Origin: a bacterium
Lineage (GTDB): Bacteria > Electryoneota > Electryoneia > Electryoneales > Electryoneaceae
DNA length: 64,000 bases
NCBI GenBank assembly: GCA_020444265.1
Contig: JAHLLH010000005.1
Span: 124,001 to 188,000 of the forward strand
Reading direction: 5' to 3'
Both the position numbers and the translations under genes were made by a program. Shown here one piece after another: positions 44,607 to 54,085 of the stretch (position 1 is the first letter of the stretch; every line of letters begins with the position of its first letter). The notes under the pieces are model-generated. The model saw nothing but the letters and a program-made list of their open reading frames with translations. It was not told where the DNA came from and did no database searches.

Positions 44607-46013
44607 ATGAAAAAGTATCTCCTGATTCTACTTGTGGCGCTTCTGATCCCCGCTGGTTCAGCATTGGCCTTTAACCAGGTCAACGCTCGAGCACTCGCGA
44701 TGGGTGGAGCACATGCGACCCTTGCACGTGGTGTACAGACGATCGGGTGGAACCCAGCCTTCATGGCGTTTGATGACAATCCGGCTGTCTCGGTTTATAC
44801 ACCGCTATTCAACCTTGGTATGCGTCTTTCCAACGACTTCCTCTCACTGAATACGGTGAACGACTACTTCGAGGATGGACTCTATTGGGACGAGACCATC
44901 AAGAACGATATTCTTTCGGAAATCGAGGGCGATGCCTGGGACTTCTATACCGACTTCTACCTCCCGATTCTCGCGGTCAGTTTCCCGACTGAATACATCA
45001 ACATGGCGATCTCCTACGATGTCGGTATGTCAGCCGACTGGCAGTTTTCCAAGGAGTTTGTCTCGATCGCGATTGACGGGAACGGTGTTGAACATCTCGG
45101 TGAGCGCCGTGACTTCAGCGACACTGGCAGCCGCATGCAGGCAACATCCCGCATCGGCCTGACCTTTGCCAAAGAGTTCCATGAACTGCCCGATGTCGAC
45201 TGGCTGAGCCAGCTCACCGCCGGCTTCACCTTCACCTATTACATCGGCCATGCGTTTGCTGATGTGATCAATGCGGAAGGTTCGATGCTTGTGGATGTCG
45301 GTGTCTTCGAAGGAACTGGCAGGTTTGAAACGGTCAATGCAGGTGTCACTGGTGGTAGCCGTGATCCGATCACTGGCAAAGCCGGTGATACGGAAATCGA
45401 TCCCATGGCTGGCAATGGTGTCGGTCTTGACCTAGGTGTTGGTGCGAAGTTGCTGGACGATCAGCTTACCGTCGGCATCAGCGTCGTCAACCTCATCAAC
45501 TCGATCACCTGGACCGGCGCACAACACCGGATCAACAGCTATGCCCTGGTTGAGCCGCCGAGTTTCAATGGTTTGACGACACCTGAAACGTGGTTCGAAG
45601 AGAACATGACCCTCGTCGACTCGCTGGTGGAAGATGGTGTGGACTATACCACAGAGATGCCTTCCGTGGTACACCTGAACGCCGGGTACGAGCTGAGTGA
45701 CGACCTCCATGTTGCGACGAACGCCCGCTTTGGTCTGAACGACACGGCTGGTGGTACGAAGAAGGCACGACTGGGTGTCGGCCTTGAATGGCACACGCTG
45801 AAATCCTTCCCGCTCCGTGTGGGCGCGAGCTTCGGTGGACGTGGTGGTCTCAGCTATGGTATGGGCTTCGGTCTGCACCAGGGCTTCTGGCACACCGACA
45901 TCGGCTGGGCCTGGGAACGTGGCTTCCTGAATGCTGCCAACGGTCTGCACATGGCAATTCGTACCGTCTTCTTCTTTGGCGGTGGCGACAAGCCGGGAGT
46001 GGACATTCGGTAA
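44607..46013 (+). CDS. Outer membrane beta-barrel protein, PorV/DUF5723-like
   Basis: A 468-residue protein with a signal peptide (KYLLILLVALLIPAGSALA) followed by ARALAMGGAHATLARGVQTIGWNPA, the same opening pattern as PorV and FadL-like barrels (MGG ... WNPA; quoted as short pieces). Alternating aromatic strands continue to the end, with glycine-rich turns. GGAGG lies eight bases before ATG 44607, chosen over an upstream ATG in frame. It is coupled to the lipoprotein-like gene and closed by a strong terminator. Confidence 0.75.
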   Translation: MKKYLLILLVALLIPAGSALAFNQVNARALAMGGAHATLARGVQTIGWNPAFMAFDDNPAVSVYTPLFNLGMRLSNDFLSLNTVNDYFEDGLYWDETIKNDILSEIEGDAWDFYTDFYLPILAVSFPTEYINMAISYDVGMSADWQFSKEFVSIAIDGNGVEHLGERRDFSDTGSRMQATSRIGLTFAKEFHELPDVDWLSQLTAGFTFTYYIGHAFADVINAEGSMLVDVGVFEGTGRFETVNAGVTGGSRDPITGKAGDTEIDPMAGNGVGLDLGVGAKLLDDQLTVGISVVNLINSITWTGAQHRINSYALVEPPSFNGLTTPETWFEENMTLVDSLVEDGVDYTTEMPSVVHLNAGYELSDDLHVATNARFGLNDTAGGTKKARLGVGLEWHTLKSFPLRVGASFGGRGGLSYGMGFGLHQGFWHTDIGWAWERGFLNAANGLHMAIRTVFFFGGGDKPGVDIR

Positions 46014-46033
46014 CATTTATGCTGAATAGAGCA

Positions 46034-46066
46034 AGGGCGCATGGCAATTGCCATGCGCCCTTTTTA
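46034..46066 (+). terminator. Intrinsic terminator after the beta-barrel gene
   Basis: A perfect 28-base palindrome with half-site AGGGCGCATGGCAA, followed by TTTTTATTT. Strong rho-independent terminator. Confidence 0.9.
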
Positions 46067-46176
46067 TTTCGACCAAAATCTGCCTGCAGCTCTTGGGCTC
46101 TTGGGGGTTTACCCGAGTTTCATGCTCTCAAATCACGTGCTGACTTGTACGATTTATGATGGTGATCCCAAGCCAC

Positions 46177-47814
46177 TTACACGTAAAAGCCACTTTCGGT
46201 GATCTGTCCAATTGCTCCCGATTCAATGCGCAGTGTAAGATTCGGACAGACACGGTACCGATTTTCACCCAGGAAAGCGTGGAGCCCGATCAACACCCCC
46301 TCGATCGAGTCAAGACCGACCAGGTCCGCGATAGACAAAGCACTGCTTTCCATCCCAAGCAGTCGTTTTACCAGACGATCCGCTTCCGCGTCCGAGCTGA
46401 GAATGCCGTCCCGCACGAGGTAGGCCGTCGAGTTGATCAGCTGAGCGAGGAGACGTCCCCCCACTCCACCTGGCTCATCGGCGACCTCATAGGGTTCCAA
46501 CCCGATCATGGTTGCCAATCCAGCGGCACGCAACAGGTCGGAACCATCCGAGTTGCGTGGGCGCGAGAGTTCAATCAGCGGTTTGTCGCCCAGGCTAGGC
46601 AGGCCAGTGAATCCAACAGCACAAAGATCGACCGGGATCACCGATACTACTAACGTTGCGGGCAGATTGAGTGTCTGGACCCACACCTGCCCCTGCTCGC
46701 GTACATGCTGCGACAGCAGAGTGAGAAGCTGCTGACGGTCATCCGAGGGTCCAATCAGCACCTCGATTACCAAATCGTAGGGCCCTCTCTGTGAGATCGT
46801 CTTGATCTCCGACTCCTGCACCGCCGCCAAGTCCCAGATACGCCAGGCATCCGCTTCAAGACGTCCATTCGAAGCTTGGTAAATTCGATCCCGCCAAAGG
46901 TCCACCAGGTGAGGCGTCCCGACAATCAGGATATTTTCCGGCATCGCTTCCGGTTCTGGACCCGCCAATGGTTCGGCAGTATTCTCCAGCGATTCCCAGA
47001 CCCCGTAACCGGCTCCACGCGGAATCCAATCGACCGAGGGCGTAAAACGTTCGTTCCACATGGTCGCACGACCAAGCGCGGAACCCTCTATCGCTAACAG
47101 ATCCCTGTTTTCGCCGCTCATCAGTTCAAACAGACCCTCTTTCAAACCAAGCATCTGCTTGCTGAGATAGTCCACGGTGGAAGGTGCAACTCCGGTTTCC
47201 CTCACCAGACGCCATGCTTCATTGAAGAGAGGAAAAAGGACTCGCGCCGCACCACCACCAGGAGCATCAAAATTCAACCTGGTCACAGAGAGGCCGGTGG
47301 TGGAGAGTAGACGATCTGTCTGCTGCAAGTTCTCGTTGGTCGAATCAGGCAAGGGTACCGTCTCCAACCCGATCAGGGTCCCCGATTGCATCGTCGATCG
47401 TATCCCAACCACCCGATCTGCGTAGACGGAATCATCATCGAAATCATCGGTCACCGGGTGGGGAGAATCAATCAGGTAGAGCCATGTCTTGACCCCATCG
47501 AGGATCTCGTCCTTCTCCTCCCCCTCTTCCATGTCGAGGTAGACCATATCGTCCACCAATGCAAGGTCGAACTCGGGCTGCGGATCAATGTCACCAAGCG
47601 ACTTCACCACCTCACTGAGGAAACGGAGTTCATCCTCCCCTGCCTGCCAGCTGGATGTCAAACGGGAGTCGAATGTGGAAAGCTGCTCCTCGATAGCTCC
47701 TTTTTCCCGAGTCACAAAGGTCCAACCTTCGGAACGGGCCAATCGTTCAATCAGGGGGAACCAGTGGCTATTGATCGGAACGGGCAGGTATACCAGGGTG
47801 GTTTTATCGCTCAT
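46177..47814 (-). CDS. Tandem 3-hydroxyacyl-CoA-dehydrogenase-like protein lacking the NAD motif
   Basis: A 545-residue protein that I read as two degenerate copies of the 3-hydroxyacyl-CoA dehydrogenase (HCDH) architecture. Copy 1 (1-250) has FDLALVDDM, YADRVVGIRS, LETVPLPDSTNENLQQTDRL and LFPLFNEAWRLVRETGVA. Copy 2 (290-545) has ENILIVGTPHLVDLW where a GxGxxG loop is expected, then PYDLVIEVLIG, KPLIELSRP, VGGRLLAQLINSTAYLVRDG and SIADLVGLDSIEGVL. The NAD glycines and the catalytic histidine context are absent, so it is probably not a dehydrogenase. Start 47814 follows GAGG; an earlier frame would run into the upstream terminator. Confidence 0.55.
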   Translation of the reverse strand: MSDKTTLVYLPVPINSHWFPLIERLARSEGWTFVTREKGAIEEQLSTFDSRLTSSWQAGEDELRFLSEVVKSLGDIDPQPEFDLALVDDMVYLDMEEGEEKDEILDGVKTWLYLIDSPHPVTDDFDDDSVYADRVVGIRSTMQSGTLIGLETVPLPDSTNENLQQTDRLLSTTGLSVTRLNFDAPGGGAARVLFPLFNEAWRLVRETGVAPSTVDYLSKQMLGLKEGLFELMSGENRDLLAIEGSALGRATMWNERFTPSVDWIPRGAGYGVWESLENTAEPLAGPEPEAMPENILIVGTPHLVDLWRDRIYQASNGRLEADAWRIWDLAAVQESEIKTISQRGPYDLVIEVLIGPSDDRQQLLTLLSQHVREQGQVWVQTLNLPATLVVSVIPVDLCAVGFTGLPSLGDKPLIELSRPRNSDGSDLLRAAGLATMIGLEPYEVADEPGGVGGRLLAQLINSTAYLVRDGILSSDAEADRLVKRLLGMESSALSIADLVGLDSIEGVLIGLHAFLGENRYRVCPNLTLRIESGAIGQITESGFYV

Positions 47815-47828
47815 CGTCCATCCTCGGC

Positions 47829-47861
47829 AAAAAAACACGGCGCAGGGATTGTCCTGCGCCG
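47829..47861 (-). terminator. Intrinsic terminator after the double SRPBCC gene
   Basis: On the minus strand CGGCGCAGG pairs with CCTGCGCCG (loop of six), followed by GTGTTTTTTT. It separates the SRPBCC gene from the HCDH-like gene downstream. Confidence 0.85.
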
Positions 47862-47926
47862 CGATCACTTCTATCTCTCGACCGTCCTGATCTTCGACGG
47901 CTTCTGTCGTTCAAGCCTCGGCACTC

Positions 47927-48838
47927 TTACTTGCCTTCCGCGTAGGGCTCGATCAGGATCGAAAGGAAGATCGGGTGACGGTTAGTCTCGAGGTAGCGCT
48001 TGAGATCGTTCATCACCGCAGCCCAGCCATCATAGTCCGGACGGCTGCTGAGGACAACCGGCTCCGTGAAGGAACCTTCAGTCAAGCTGACCCGCGTACC
48101 ATTGCCCTCGTCCTTGAGCTCCCAACGGACGACCAGGTTAGGATCTTCATCCGCGACTTCGCGCCAACCGTGGGCGAACTTGACATTCTCTTCGATCTCG
48201 ATGACGGGAAGTTGATCCCAACCGAGGTCAAGGATACCGCCCTCTTCCAATTCGATCTTCTTGATCTGCGGGGCGAAGAAGCCACGAATACCGTCGACGG
48301 TAGTCAAGGTTTCATAGACTACTTCACGCTTGGTCGCGGTCCAGAAATCAAGGCGGAAGTCCTTCGCCTTCTTCTGCGTAAATTCGGGACGGACCCACGC
48401 CGCGGCACCTTCCATGTGGAAGACATAGCCGTTGAGCATCAGGGTCCAGAGGTTACGAAGGTCATCATCGGTCAGGTCTTCCTGTCCAACGATGTGGTCC
48501 ACATCGAGACGGCAATATTCATCCATCTGGGTCAGACGATAGCGCACCTCGGTCTCGACGATGTCTCCATCACGACGGCGAACGGGCCAGGAGTAACGCA
48601 GGATGCCATCTTCCTCGTTGATCTCGAGGATCGTCTGATCGGGACGATCATCGTAACGAAGGAAAGGCACGTTCTTGCCGCCGAAGGAATACTCTTTCTT
48701 CTCGACATCGACATTTGCCTGCTGTGCGAACCAGATCTGCAATTCACGGGTGTCCAGCAGTGCACGCCAGGCAATCTCACGGGGGACACGCACGTCAACA
48801 CTGACCGACGCACGCTTCTGTTCGGGTTTGGTGGCCAT
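47927..48838 (-). CDS. Double SRPBCC/AHSA1-domain protein
   Basis: A 303-residue cytoplasmic protein of two START-like (SRPBCC) domains. Domain 1 (about 10-150) begins VSVDVRVPREIAWRALLDTR and domain 2 (about 165-295) begins FWTATKREVVYETLTTVDG, each with the helix-grip pattern (a W-x-x-L segment, LRYSWPV or VVRWELKDEG strands). The family binds hydrophobic ligands or partners such as Hsp90 (Aha1); no specific ligand can be read. AAGGA lies before the ATG, and a terminator closes the gene. Confidence 0.78.
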   Translation of the reverse strand: MATKPEQKRASVSVDVRVPREIAWRALLDTRELQIWFAQQANVDVEKKEYSFGGKNVPFLRYDDRPDQTILEINEEDGILRYSWPVRRRDGDIVETEVRYRLTQMDEYCRLDVDHIVGQEDLTDDDLRNLWTLMLNGYVFHMEGAAAWVRPEFTQKKAKDFRLDFWTATKREVVYETLTTVDGIRGFFAPQIKKIELEEGGILDLGWDQLPVIEIEENVKFAHGWREVADEDPNLVVRWELKDEGNGTRVSLTEGSFTEPVVLSSRPDYDGWAAVMNDLKRYLETNRHPIFLSILIEPYAEGK

Positions 48839-49038
48839 CGTTTTTCCTTACTTCCTTAAGCACGGGTTGCCTCGAAGCAGCAAGCATCCCGGGGTTTTGG
48901 TTGTCGTTTCATGATTTGGGCGGAGAGGATTTTCAGGCATGCCAATCCCACCCCCCACCGAAACCACAAACTTAGCTCTTTTCTCCCCGGTTCACAAGGG
49001 AGCTTTTGGCAGGTTTCTCGGGGTGACCACCCCCGGTA
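48839..49038. other. Gene-free stretch of 200 bases
   Basis: Between two minus-strand genes. It includes a short palindrome at its left end (CGGGGTGACCACCCCCG, about 49019-49035), which could end the O-antigen-ligase-like transcript, and the leader of the SRPBCC gene. Nothing else is recognised. Confidence 0.4.
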
Positions 49039-50718
49039 TCAGAGGGTTTCGTCCTCTTTTGGCCCATACGCAGCCGCCCAGACGAGACCGGCAAGAATGG
49101 ACGTCAAGACCACTGCGCTCAGCCCAGTATGGACGTAGGAAACGATTCCATGAATCGCCAGGGTCAGCAGGGTTCCGGAGAGGGTTATTGTTTCGAGGGT
49201 ATTCCGCGCCAGTAAGCCCATGTTGAGGGCAGCGAGTATGACGAATAACATACCGAGACCGATCCAACCATACCCGACCGCTGTCTCGATGAACAAACTT
49301 CGAGAATCATAGCCCAGCAGCGCTTTGGTTGCACCGCTGCCAAGACCTACCAGAGGCCGTGCCTGCATCAGGGAGAAGGCATCCTGCAGGACTTCCTCAC
49401 GGCTTCGGTCTGCTTTGTCGGATTGACCTCGCTGCAGCGTTTCGTGGACCGTCCTGACAATATTCGGCTGATCGACCGGGTAGAGTGTCCCGGAATCCTG
49501 TTGTCCATAACGGCTATCAAGACGGTAGAGGAAGACATATTTAAGCCCGTTTTCCGTGGAGAGATAGCCATCCCCGTTTCGCAGGTCAGGGCTGATAAAT
49601 CCACTCCGAACCTGTCCGATGAAGGGCAACACAAGCTCAACAGACTCACCAACTCCGACTTTACTTTGCAGCTCACGGCTGACCCAGCCACCGCGCATCA
49701 GTCGGTCTGTCGGCCCCTCATTGTCCATCGCCGGGTAGATGATGTGATACCCGACATCAAACCCACGGGGCCAGGCCATAGGACCGGAGTTGACCAGGGT
49801 GAAATAGAGAGAGTCGCGTGCCACCGCCTCGTCAATCCAGGTCGCCGAACGGACCACCATGTTGACCGGTTGCGGATTTCGCCCCCATCTCGCCCGGAGC
49901 ACGGGGTTCGACAAAGCGAGAAGGGTCCCAAGCAGCAGCGCTACTGCAATCCCGGGGTAGGATCGCTTCAGACCGAAGCGAGAGGCGACCACCATCAAGA
50001 CTCCGATCAGCGCGGCAAGCGGTGCGATCAGAGAATAGGTCGAGAGCATTGCCCACCACAAAATGGCAATAATAAGCGCACCAACATCGCGTCGCTTCCC
50101 CTCCACCGCAAGTACACCGGCGCTGACAACCGGCAGCAGGACGGCAATCGTCCAGGCGAGTAGTTCACCATTTTCCATTGGTCCATTGGCCTTGGGCATC
50201 AGCGACCAGCGATCCGGTGCACCGCCGAGCATACGAATCAGAGCTTCGCTACCGGGGATGGCCAACGATTGGCCAACTGCGAGCAGACTGGCGACAAAAG
50301 TTGAGACGACAAATGCGGTCAGTACTCCCCATCGCTCAACTGTCTGTCCCGAGTAAAGAACCGCCACAGCACCGACCAGAATGAGTGCACTCCATATCTC
50401 AGCGATGGTTAGGAGTGCATCTCCGCCGCGTGAAATGGCACCAAATCCGGAAACTCCTGTCAAGACAAAGAGTAGAACGAAGAGGATCCAACCGCGTGGA
50501 AGCTTGAGGTCGCCGCGGATCAGTTTGGCGGTCGCGGCAAGTGCGGTCAGCAGTGCGAGGATGGAGACGACAGGCAAGGGAATGGTATTCGTCAGTTCAA
50601 GCCGTTCGAGCTGGGTGTGGAAAGGCAGAGTGAGGGCCAGCAACATCGTCATGCCGCGTCCAACAGCGCCGATCGGGTCTCGAGTGGGACGATTCTGTTC
50701 CCGTATGTCAACTGGCAT
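49039..50718 (-). CDS. O-antigen ligase/polymerase-like membrane protein (Wzy_C type)
   Basis: A 559-residue inner-membrane protein with about 10-12 hydrophobic helices. The family signature lies near the end: ARPLVGLGSGATKALLGYDS, SRSLFIETAVGYGWIGLG. Such proteins polymerise or ligate polyprenyl-linked glycans at the periplasmic face. Between helices, residues ~285-440 form an unusually long soluble loop rich in beta-strands (YFTLVNSGPMAWPRGFDVGY ... GYLSTENGLKYVFLYRLD), which is expected to be periplasmic. It is divergent from the murG-like gene. Confidence 0.8.
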   Translation of the reverse strand: MPVDIREQNRPTRDPIGAVGRGMTMLLALTLPFHTQLERLELTNTIPLPVVSILALLTALAATAKLIRGDLKLPRGWILFVLLFVLTGVSGFGAISRGGDALLTIAEIWSALILVGAVAVLYSGQTVERWGVLTAFVVSTFVASLLAVGQSLAIPGSEALIRMLGGAPDRWSLMPKANGPMENGELLAWTIAVLLPVVSAGVLAVEGKRRDVGALIIAILWWAMLSTYSLIAPLAALIGVLMVVASRFGLKRSYPGIAVALLLGTLLALSNPVLRARWGRNPQPVNMVVRSATWIDEAVARDSLYFTLVNSGPMAWPRGFDVGYHIIYPAMDNEGPTDRLMRGGWVSRELQSKVGVGESVELVLPFIGQVRSGFISPDLRNGDGYLSTENGLKYVFLYRLDSRYGQQDSGTLYPVDQPNIVRTVHETLQRGQSDKADRSREEVLQDAFSLMQARPLVGLGSGATKALLGYDSRSLFIETAVGYGWIGLGMLFVILAALNMGLLARNTLETITLSGTLLTLAIHGIVSYVHTGLSAVVLTSILAGLVWAAAYGPKEDETL

Positions 50719-50820
50719 TGCGCCTCACCTGTCGTAAAATCAATTCAATTCATCCACCCCTCGGGGAAGTCCCCCTGGGGCACGTGCAAGGTACCGGAAG
50801 AAATCCTTTTACGGCAACTC

Positions 50821-50839
50821 TTGCGCGATACTCGCGCAA
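50821..50839. promoter_or_regulatory. Small palindrome in the divergent promoter region
   Basis: TTGCGCG-ATACT-CGCGCAA, a perfect 7-bp inverted repeat 43 bases upstream of the murG-like start. It could be an operator or an RNA hairpin in the leader. Confidence 0.35.
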
Positions 50840-50881
50840 CACCGTACGTTGCCGCCGATTCAGGGGCGGAAACGGACTACC

Positions 50882-52960
50882 ATGGCAAAAACGTTTCGAT
50901 CAATCCGCGTCCTGCTCACGGGTGGAGGCAGTGGTGGGCATGTAACCCCGCTTCTCGCAATCGCCGATGCGATTCGCACCCTTGAGCCGGAAGCCAAATT
51001 TCACTTCGTCGGTGTCCGCCAGGGCCTCGAAGCTACCATCGTACCCCGAGCCGGAATCCCTGTCCACTTCGCCCCATCCACAGGCATGCCTACTGGCAAA
51101 TTGTCCTTCGGTATGCTGCGTTTCCTTGTAACACTCGGCTTTGGCATGCTCAAGGCAATGGGCCTGCTTCTGATCTTGCGCCCGGACTGTATTGTCGCAT
51201 CCGGCGGTTTCGCCTCTGCCCCAACCGTGTTCGCTGCCACCGCCTGGAACTTCCTCACTTTCAGCCTCTGGCAGATCCCGATCTACATGCACGAACAGAA
51301 TGCCGTACCGGGACGTATGAACCGTTTTGCAGGCCGTTTCGCGACACGGATCGGCATCAGCCATCCATCAGCCTCGACCGGTTTTGCTCATCGTCCCACT
51401 GAAGTTGTCGGCTACCCGGTCCGTTCCAGCTTCCAAGCGGTCAACCGTGAAGAAGCACGGAAACAACTTGGTCTGGATGAGAAAACCTGCTACCTGGTGG
51501 TCACCGGTGGTAGCCAGGGCGCCCGGACGATTAACCGTGCAGTCATAGACGCTATGCCCTACCTCAGCGACAGGACGAACCTGCGAATTGTACACGCTTG
51601 CGGCACGATGAAACGCAGCGGTTATAACGCGATGGAAGATACCCGCGCTCGCCTTGCCGCCCTACCGGAGACACCGGAAGGCTACGAGCTCGCCGAATAC
51701 CTCCACGACATGCCAATCCATCTTGCAGCTGCGGACCTTGCACTGATACGTGCCGGTGCGGGTTCCCTGGTGGAAGTCTGCAGCAGTGGCATCCCGGCCA
51801 TTGTCATTCCGAAAGCAAACTTGCCCGGCGACAGCCAGGTGGCGAATGCACGCGAACTCGCCAGCCAGGATGCGATTGAACTGGTTTATGAGGAACCGAC
51901 CCTGCTGGATGGCAAGCTGGTCGAATATGTCCCTGGAAAGATGTTGGCGGAAAAACTGATCGCCCTGCTGGACAACCCGGCTCGTCGCGCTGAGCTTAGC
52001 CGGAAAGCCCGTGAAGCGGTCGACCGCGATGCTGCTGACCGTATCGCCGACCGTGTCCTCCGTCTCGCCCGGGGCCTGACCTCGCTGGATGTGCCCGGCA
52101 ATGGACGAGAAGCGGTCGAGGTTCCGCCGCTGATCAAATCTTCGTTCCCCAGCTCTCCAATCATTTTACGTCGCCAGGTTGAAAAACAGGTGGGTATCCA
52201 GTTCGAACGAGCAATGGATGTAGGCCGTCTGAGTGACGAGCGAATTTCTGCGATTGATGATATCGATTATGTCCGCTATCGGGGTGCAGCACTGCTGGTG
52301 CACGGCGCTTGGTCCCTACGCAACGAGGGTGTCAAGTTGATCGGCCTGACACGCCACGAATCGCAACGGATCTTGCTTGCGCACCTCTTGCGTGACCGGA
52401 CCCCCGCTTCGAAAATGCACCGGCTGCTGGGCGGCGATTTTCAGCAGGTTGGATTTGTTCGGCGTAATACCCTGTCTGCCCTCGCGATGATTGGAGTGTA
52501 TGACGACCCGGTGCGCTCTGCGGTCCATGATGCGCTTGAAGACCCCTACTTCGAGGTTCGTTCCAATGCGCTGCGTCTCGTGCGCCGCATGGCTCGTCAA
52601 GGGGAACGAATTGATGTGGGGATGGCCGCTATGGTCGCAGACCTGACGCGCGACCCAATCGTTGAAGTCCGCTGGGAGGCACTGCACACCTTCGGGCATG
52701 TCGGCCTGCCAGATGATATTATTGCCCTCTGCCGTCCCTACGCCTTCGCAGCACAACCACCGGTGCGGGAAGCAGTGCTGAAAGCCTTCCATGCCCTTGT
52801 CGACCGTTTCCCGAATGATCATGGAGAACCCTGGGCCGAACGTCTCGAAGCCGAGTTGGACCGTTTCGCCATCACCACTGTCGCCTTCCACCCCCATTTC
52901 CCCTTGAAGGAACGGTTCGCCACGTTGAGAAAACGTCTGCACGAAGGGGACAAGGCATGA
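50882..52960 (+). CDS. murG: MurG glycosyltransferase fused to a C-terminal HEAT-repeat domain
   Basis: A 692-residue protein. Residues 1-395 are a MurG domain that adds GlcNAc to lipid I to make lipid II: GGGSGGHVTP (14-23), MHEQNAVPGRMNRFAG, VTGGSQGARTINRA and the donor region RAGAGSLVEVCSSGIPAIVI. Canonical MurG ends near residue 360. Here about 300 extra residues follow. Residues 465-650 show helical HEAT-like repeats (VRRNTLSALAMIGVYDDP, FEVRSNALRLVRRMA, VEVRWEALHTFGHVGLPDD, PVREAVLKAFHALVDRF). The start ATG 50882 has weak ribosome-site context. The 3' end overlaps mraY by ATGA. Confidence 0.88.
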   Translation: MAKTFRSIRVLLTGGGSGGHVTPLLAIADAIRTLEPEAKFHFVGVRQGLEATIVPRAGIPVHFAPSTGMPTGKLSFGMLRFLVTLGFGMLKAMGLLLILRPDCIVASGGFASAPTVFAATAWNFLTFSLWQIPIYMHEQNAVPGRMNRFAGRFATRIGISHPSASTGFAHRPTEVVGYPVRSSFQAVNREEARKQLGLDEKTCYLVVTGGSQGARTINRAVIDAMPYLSDRTNLRIVHACGTMKRSGYNAMEDTRARLAALPETPEGYELAEYLHDMPIHLAAADLALIRAGAGSLVEVCSSGIPAIVIPKANLPGDSQVANARELASQDAIELVYEEPTLLDGKLVEYVPGKMLAEKLIALLDNPARRAELSRKAREAVDRDAADRIADRVLRLARGLTSLDVPGNGREAVEVPPLIKSSFPSSPIILRRQVEKQVGIQFERAMDVGRLSDERISAIDDIDYVRYRGAALLVHGAWSLRNEGVKLIGLTRHESQRILLAHLLRDRTPASKMHRLLGGDFQQVGFVRRNTLSALAMIGVYDDPVRSAVHDALEDPYFEVRSNALRLVRRMARQGERIDVGMAAMVADLTRDPIVEVRWEALHTFGHVGLPDDIIALCRPYAFAAQPPVREAVLKAFHALVDRFPNDHGEPWAERLEAELDRFAITTVAFHPHFPLKERFATLRKRLHEGDKA

Positions 52961-54081
52961 TCTACTGGCTTGCCAACTACCTGGTCGAACTCGACACCCA
53001 TTTCGGGTTCATGCGCATTCTGACCTACGTCTCCTCACGTGCCATCGCCACGGCAATCACCACTCTGCTGCTGATGGTTCTGCTGATGCCGCGCACGATT
53101 CGTGCGCTCTACCTCGGTGGGCAGCGGGATAAGAACCGCGAGTTCGATGCTCACCTCGCGAAGTCGAAACGTGGTACTCCGACCATGGGCGGCGTACTGA
53201 TTGTCGCTTCGATCCTGCTCAGTCTGCTGCTCTGGGGGGACTGGACCAACCGTTTCCTCTGGGCCGTCGTCAGCTCGATGGTCGTCTTCGCCCTGCTGGG
53301 GATGGTGGATGATCTCGCGAAAGTGCGCGGCGGGCATGCAGACGCGGGATTGTCGAGACGTGCCAAGCTGATTGTGCAGACCACCTACGGCTTGATCCTT
53401 GGTGTTTTTCTCTACCACCCAGCCACCACACCCTTCCCACTCGAATTGGCGGATACGGTGGGTGTTCTCTTTGTTAAACCAGCCAGCTTTGGCGGCTTCG
53501 ATTTGCATTTGGCTTGGCTTTATGTGCCATTCGTTGCCTTTGTGATTGTCGCAGTATCCAACGCAGTCAACCTGATCGATGGCCTCGATGGCCTTGCCGC
53601 TGGTACTGCGCTGCTACCGATCGGGGTGTACGGCATCTTCGCCTACATCCTCGGCAACACCAATATGACCAATTACCTGCTCTACCCCTTCTTCCCGGGT
53701 GTGCACGAGTTGGGTGTTTTTGTCGCGGCGGTGGGGGGAGCGTTGATCGGATTCCTCTGGTACAACGGCTACCCAGCCGAAGTGTTTATGGGGGATACTG
53801 GCAGCTTGTCATTAGGCGGAACACTGGCAGCTCTGATCCTCTTGACCAAGCAGGAAACCCTCTTCATCATCGCAGGTGGGCTTTTTATCTATGTCAACCT
53901 GACCCATTTGATCGGCGACCGGATCGGCATCCATATGCTGGGCCGCCGCATCTTCTACCGCACTCCGATCCACCACGCCTACGAGCACCTCGGCATCGCT
54001 GAGACGAAAGTGGTACTGCGTTTCTGGATCGTCTCCCTGATTCTCGCCCTGCTTGCATTGGGGACGATGAAAATTCGGTAG
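52957..54081 (+). CDS. mraY: Phospho-N-acetylmuramoyl-pentapeptide transferase
   Basis: A 374-residue MraY with ten predicted helices, forming lipid I from UDP-MurNAc-pentapeptide and undecaprenyl phosphate. Motifs: KRGTPTMGGVLIV, MVDDLAKV, NAVNLIDGLDGLAAG, FLWYNGYPAEVFMGDTGSLS and RTPIHHAYEHLG. The gene follows the murG fusion, overlapping by ATGA. Consecutive lipid I and lipid II enzymes are thus co-translated, outside a normal division-cell-wall cluster: no other mur or fts genes are present. Confidence 0.96.
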   Translation: MIYWLANYLVELDTHFGFMRILTYVSSRAIATAITTLLLMVLLMPRTIRALYLGGQRDKNREFDAHLAKSKRGTPTMGGVLIVASILLSLLLWGDWTNRFLWAVVSSMVVFALLGMVDDLAKVRGGHADAGLSRRAKLIVQTTYGLILGVFLYHPATTPFPLELADTVGVLFVKPASFGGFDLHLAWLYVPFVAFVIVAVSNAVNLIDGLDGLAAGTALLPIGVYGIFAYILGNTNMTNYLLYPFFPGVHELGVFVAAVGGALIGFLWYNGYPAEVFMGDTGSLSLGGTLAALILLTKQETLFIIAGGLFIYVNLTHLIGDRIGIHMLGRRIFYRTPIHHAYEHLGIAETKVVLRFWIVSLILALLALGTMKIR

Positions 54082-54085
54082 CCAG

